DNA from: CALMEC01 sp031366605
GTDB lineage: Bacteria > Actinomycetota > Thermoleophilia > Miltoncostaeales > Miltoncostaeaceae
DNA length: 23,071 bases
Direction: 5' to 3'
Assembly: GCA_031366605.1 (NCBI GenBank)
Contig: JANLOO010000015.1
Coordinates: 1 to 23,071 of the forward strand
In this document: piece by piece, positions 22,601 to 23,071 of the stretch
Numbering within the stretch: position 1 is the first letter of the stretch
How the letters are laid out: every line of letters starts with the position of its first letter
Translations under genes and position numbers: made by a program
The notes under the pieces: model-generated
The model's input: only the letters and a program-made list of their open reading frames with translations
What the model was told of the DNA's origin: nothing
Database searches by the model: none

Positions 22601-22792
22601 GAGCGCATCCGCCTTCATCTGGATGGCTCAGGCGTGTTGCGCGAAGCGATCGACGCGCACCGCCCCCACATCGCTGCAGAGACCTTGTCAGTCGCGTTGT
22701 CGGTCGGTCACGGCGCGCCGTTCGGCGGAGTCCACCACGAGGAACACGTGTTGGACGGCGAACCCCTGGCGATTCGCCTCGACCGGGCCTGA
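19661..22792 (+). CDS. ileS: Isoleucyl-tRNA synthetase, type 2-like, with GxHH signature
   Basis: The 1043-residue product charges tRNA-Ile. Its sequence (YEGPPTANG 47-55, GWDCHGLPVELEVEKQLG, PYCPRCGTSLSSHEVALGY, VWYDSGAMPF) follows the eukaryote-like type 2 IleRS of Thermus, as does its length. The editing (CP1) domain is present, including VWTTTPWTLPAN. The class I HxGH signature is replaced by G-S-H-H (58-61, bases 19832-19843); the second signature is K591-M-S-K-T595. The swap of His and Gly is the GxHH variant described for a mupirocin hyper-resistant type 2 IleRS. ATG 19661 overlaps the HAD gene stop. The TGA lies in the loop of a strong hairpin. No T-box is seen upstream. Confidence 0.95.
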   Translation: MSWRPVATGADWSWVGMEEAVLARWRDEKVFAQSTELRAGGEPYVFYEGPPTANGRPGSHHVLSRVFKDIFPRFHTMRGRFVERKGGWDCHGLPVELEVEKQLGISGKPEIEAFGIAEFNQRCRESVQGYLDEWERLTERIGFWVDTRAAYRTMDTQYIESVWWSLATLWDKGLIYEADKVVPYCPRCGTSLSSHEVALGYKDVEDPSAYVRFPFVDTPSISMLVWTTTPWTLPANQAAAVNPDVMYAEVIVGLEHVVVAEALVEKVLRGAGRVIETFPGSDLVGRGYTPPFPYLPGAHRVVEASFVTTHDGTGIVHIAPAFGEDDMQVARDNDLEVTNPVDRQGRFTDEVGVFAGRSVKEADKDLIKDMDKRNVLFREETYRHSYPHCWRCGTPLLYYAKPSWYIRTTAVRDRLLQVNSTINWYPEHVRDGRFGKWLEGNVDWAISRERYWGTPLPLWRCDECEHVTAIGSFTELREAAVNPPGQDFDPHRPGVDDVIVRCHCGGESRRVPEVIDVWYDSGAMPFAQHHYPFAGEDALTGRFPADYICEAQDQTRGWFYSLHAEATMLFDQAAYRNVVCLGLILDGDGKKMSKTVGNVIEPWTVLDEFGADPFRWYLFTGQTAGESFRFSLDTIREAGGQLRTMWNTYAFLVTYAALPDGWAPGGEAPVVRPTIDRWALARLDETTTAVTAALEGYDAAAGGRAITAFVDELSNWYVRTGRRRFWRSDDLADRASAFATLHECLVTVAKLIAPFCPFVADEMYGNLIAVHDAAAPSSVHLADWPVSGGRENPELVRAMAAVRDAVSLGRSARKDAKLRVRQPLAEAVVACAPADAEAMRIHVGLIADELNVKDVRFISDPAELVEVTVKPNYRTLGPRFGKAMPQVAEAFAVLDGAEVVRALDGGGAVTITVNGNPQAVGSDDVLREVRPSERYAVAQDGPLAVGLATDLSEELRQEGRAREVIHAVQAARKAAGLRVEERIRLHLDGSGVLREAIDAHRPHIAAETLSVALSVGHGAPFGGVHHEEHVLDGEPLAIRLDRA

Positions 22793-22803
22793 CGCCCGGT
22801 CGA
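22779..22803. terminator. Perfect 10-bp hairpin with the ileS stop codon in its loop
   Basis: TCGACCGGGC (22779-22788) pairs perfectly with GCCCGGTCGA (22794-22803) around the loop CTGAC, which contains the ileS TGA (22790-22792). It lies between ileS and a convergent gene ending at 22806, so it may serve both. There is no T-tract, and terminating ribosomes would keep the stem open on the ileS side. Confidence 0.55.
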
Positions 22804-22805
22804 TG

Positions 22806-23071
22806 TCAGGGTCCACGTCGCGTGGCGTGGCGTGGGTAGGTCGTGGAGGGATACGCCACCCCGGTGATGAGCAGGTCGACGAGCGGGCGCCGATATGGGT
22901 TCGCCCGGGCCGCCGGCGCCGGCGGCCGCGATTGCGCGCGCCGGTCGGTTGACGGACGCGCAAGCCGGCGTGCCTGGGTGAACCATCGACGCATGGTGCG
23001 CAGCGAGGGGACCATCGCCGGACCGTCGCGGTAGGTCTGGCGCAGCTCCGAGATGACTTGGGCCGGTGGTT
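22806..23071 (-). CDS. Unrecognised protein, C-terminal fragment
   Basis: The frame is open from the window edge to TGA 22808-22806, giving 87 residues of C terminus. The first part reads as protein-like (PAQVISELRQTYRDGPAMVPSL, in pieces), followed by a basic, Pro/Arg-rich stretch and a short hydrophobic patch (PLVDLLITGVAYP). The gene continues beyond the window, so the ATG at 23015 is probably internal. I do not recognise a family. It converges with ileS, with only 13 bp between the stop codons. Confidence 0.5.
   Translation of the reverse strand, partial: PPAQVISELRQTYRDGPAMVPSLRTMRRWFTQARRLARPSTDRRAQSRPPAPAARANPYRRPLVDLLITGVAYPSTTYPRHATRRGP

Overview
The window is a GC-rich bacterial chromosome segment with dense, mostly short-spaced genes. 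It most resembles Actinomycetota, perhaps a deep branch such as Thermoleophilia. The pointers are an F420/deazaflavin-type nitroreductase, a secreted choice-of-anchor D protein, frequent GTG/TTG starts, many genes with a TANNNT box only 6-9 nt upstream of the start codon (leaderless-looking), and separate bacterial-type AccD and AccA. The lineage is an inference; no rRNA or tRNA gene is visible.

Layout. 1-141 is the 3' end of phoU. 339-1826 encodes a secreted protein with a choice-of-anchor D domain. 1918-2616 encodes a degenerate metallo-beta-lactamase-fold protein. 2827-3627 is a short-chain dehydrogenase whose best-placed start codon is ATC. 3785-8699 is a tightly overlapping fatty-acid synthesis operon, fabZ-fabH-fabD-fabG-fabF, ending in a dual-specificity-type phosphatase; it has no acpP. 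8702-9100 and 9901-9974 hold two copies of a dispersed repeat, one carrying a nested palindromic insert, plus what looks like a decayed small gene; between them lies a multi-pass membrane protein (9101-9862, minus).

10121-12024 (minus) is a marR-MFS drug efflux pair. 12222-13169 is a secreted protein of unknown function. 13213-14532 (minus) is a deazaflavin-dependent nitroreductase followed by an EamA/RhtA-like exporter. 14683-16697 is accD-accA, the carboxyltransferase of acetyl-CoA carboxylase, which makes the malonyl-CoA used by the fab operon. Directly after accA lies a four-copy 79-bp tandem repeat array with conserved hairpins (16719-17032). 17037-17261 (minus) is a small protein of unknown function. 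17331-18942 (minus) is an alpha/beta hydrolase overlapping a YegS/diacylglycerol-kinase-like lipid kinase. Divergent from these, 19008-22792 is a HAD phosphatase overlapping ileS. 22806-23071 (minus) is the C-terminal end of an unrecognised gene.

Main points for a second look: IleRS has a GxHH in place of the HxGH signature, a change linked to mupirocin hyper-resistance in another type 2 IleRS; a likely ATC initiation codon; the structured 79-bp array; the repeat pair with a nested insert; the phosphatase built into the fab operon; and inverted-repeat elements at all four convergent gene junctions. I did not find a clear new defence or mobile system.
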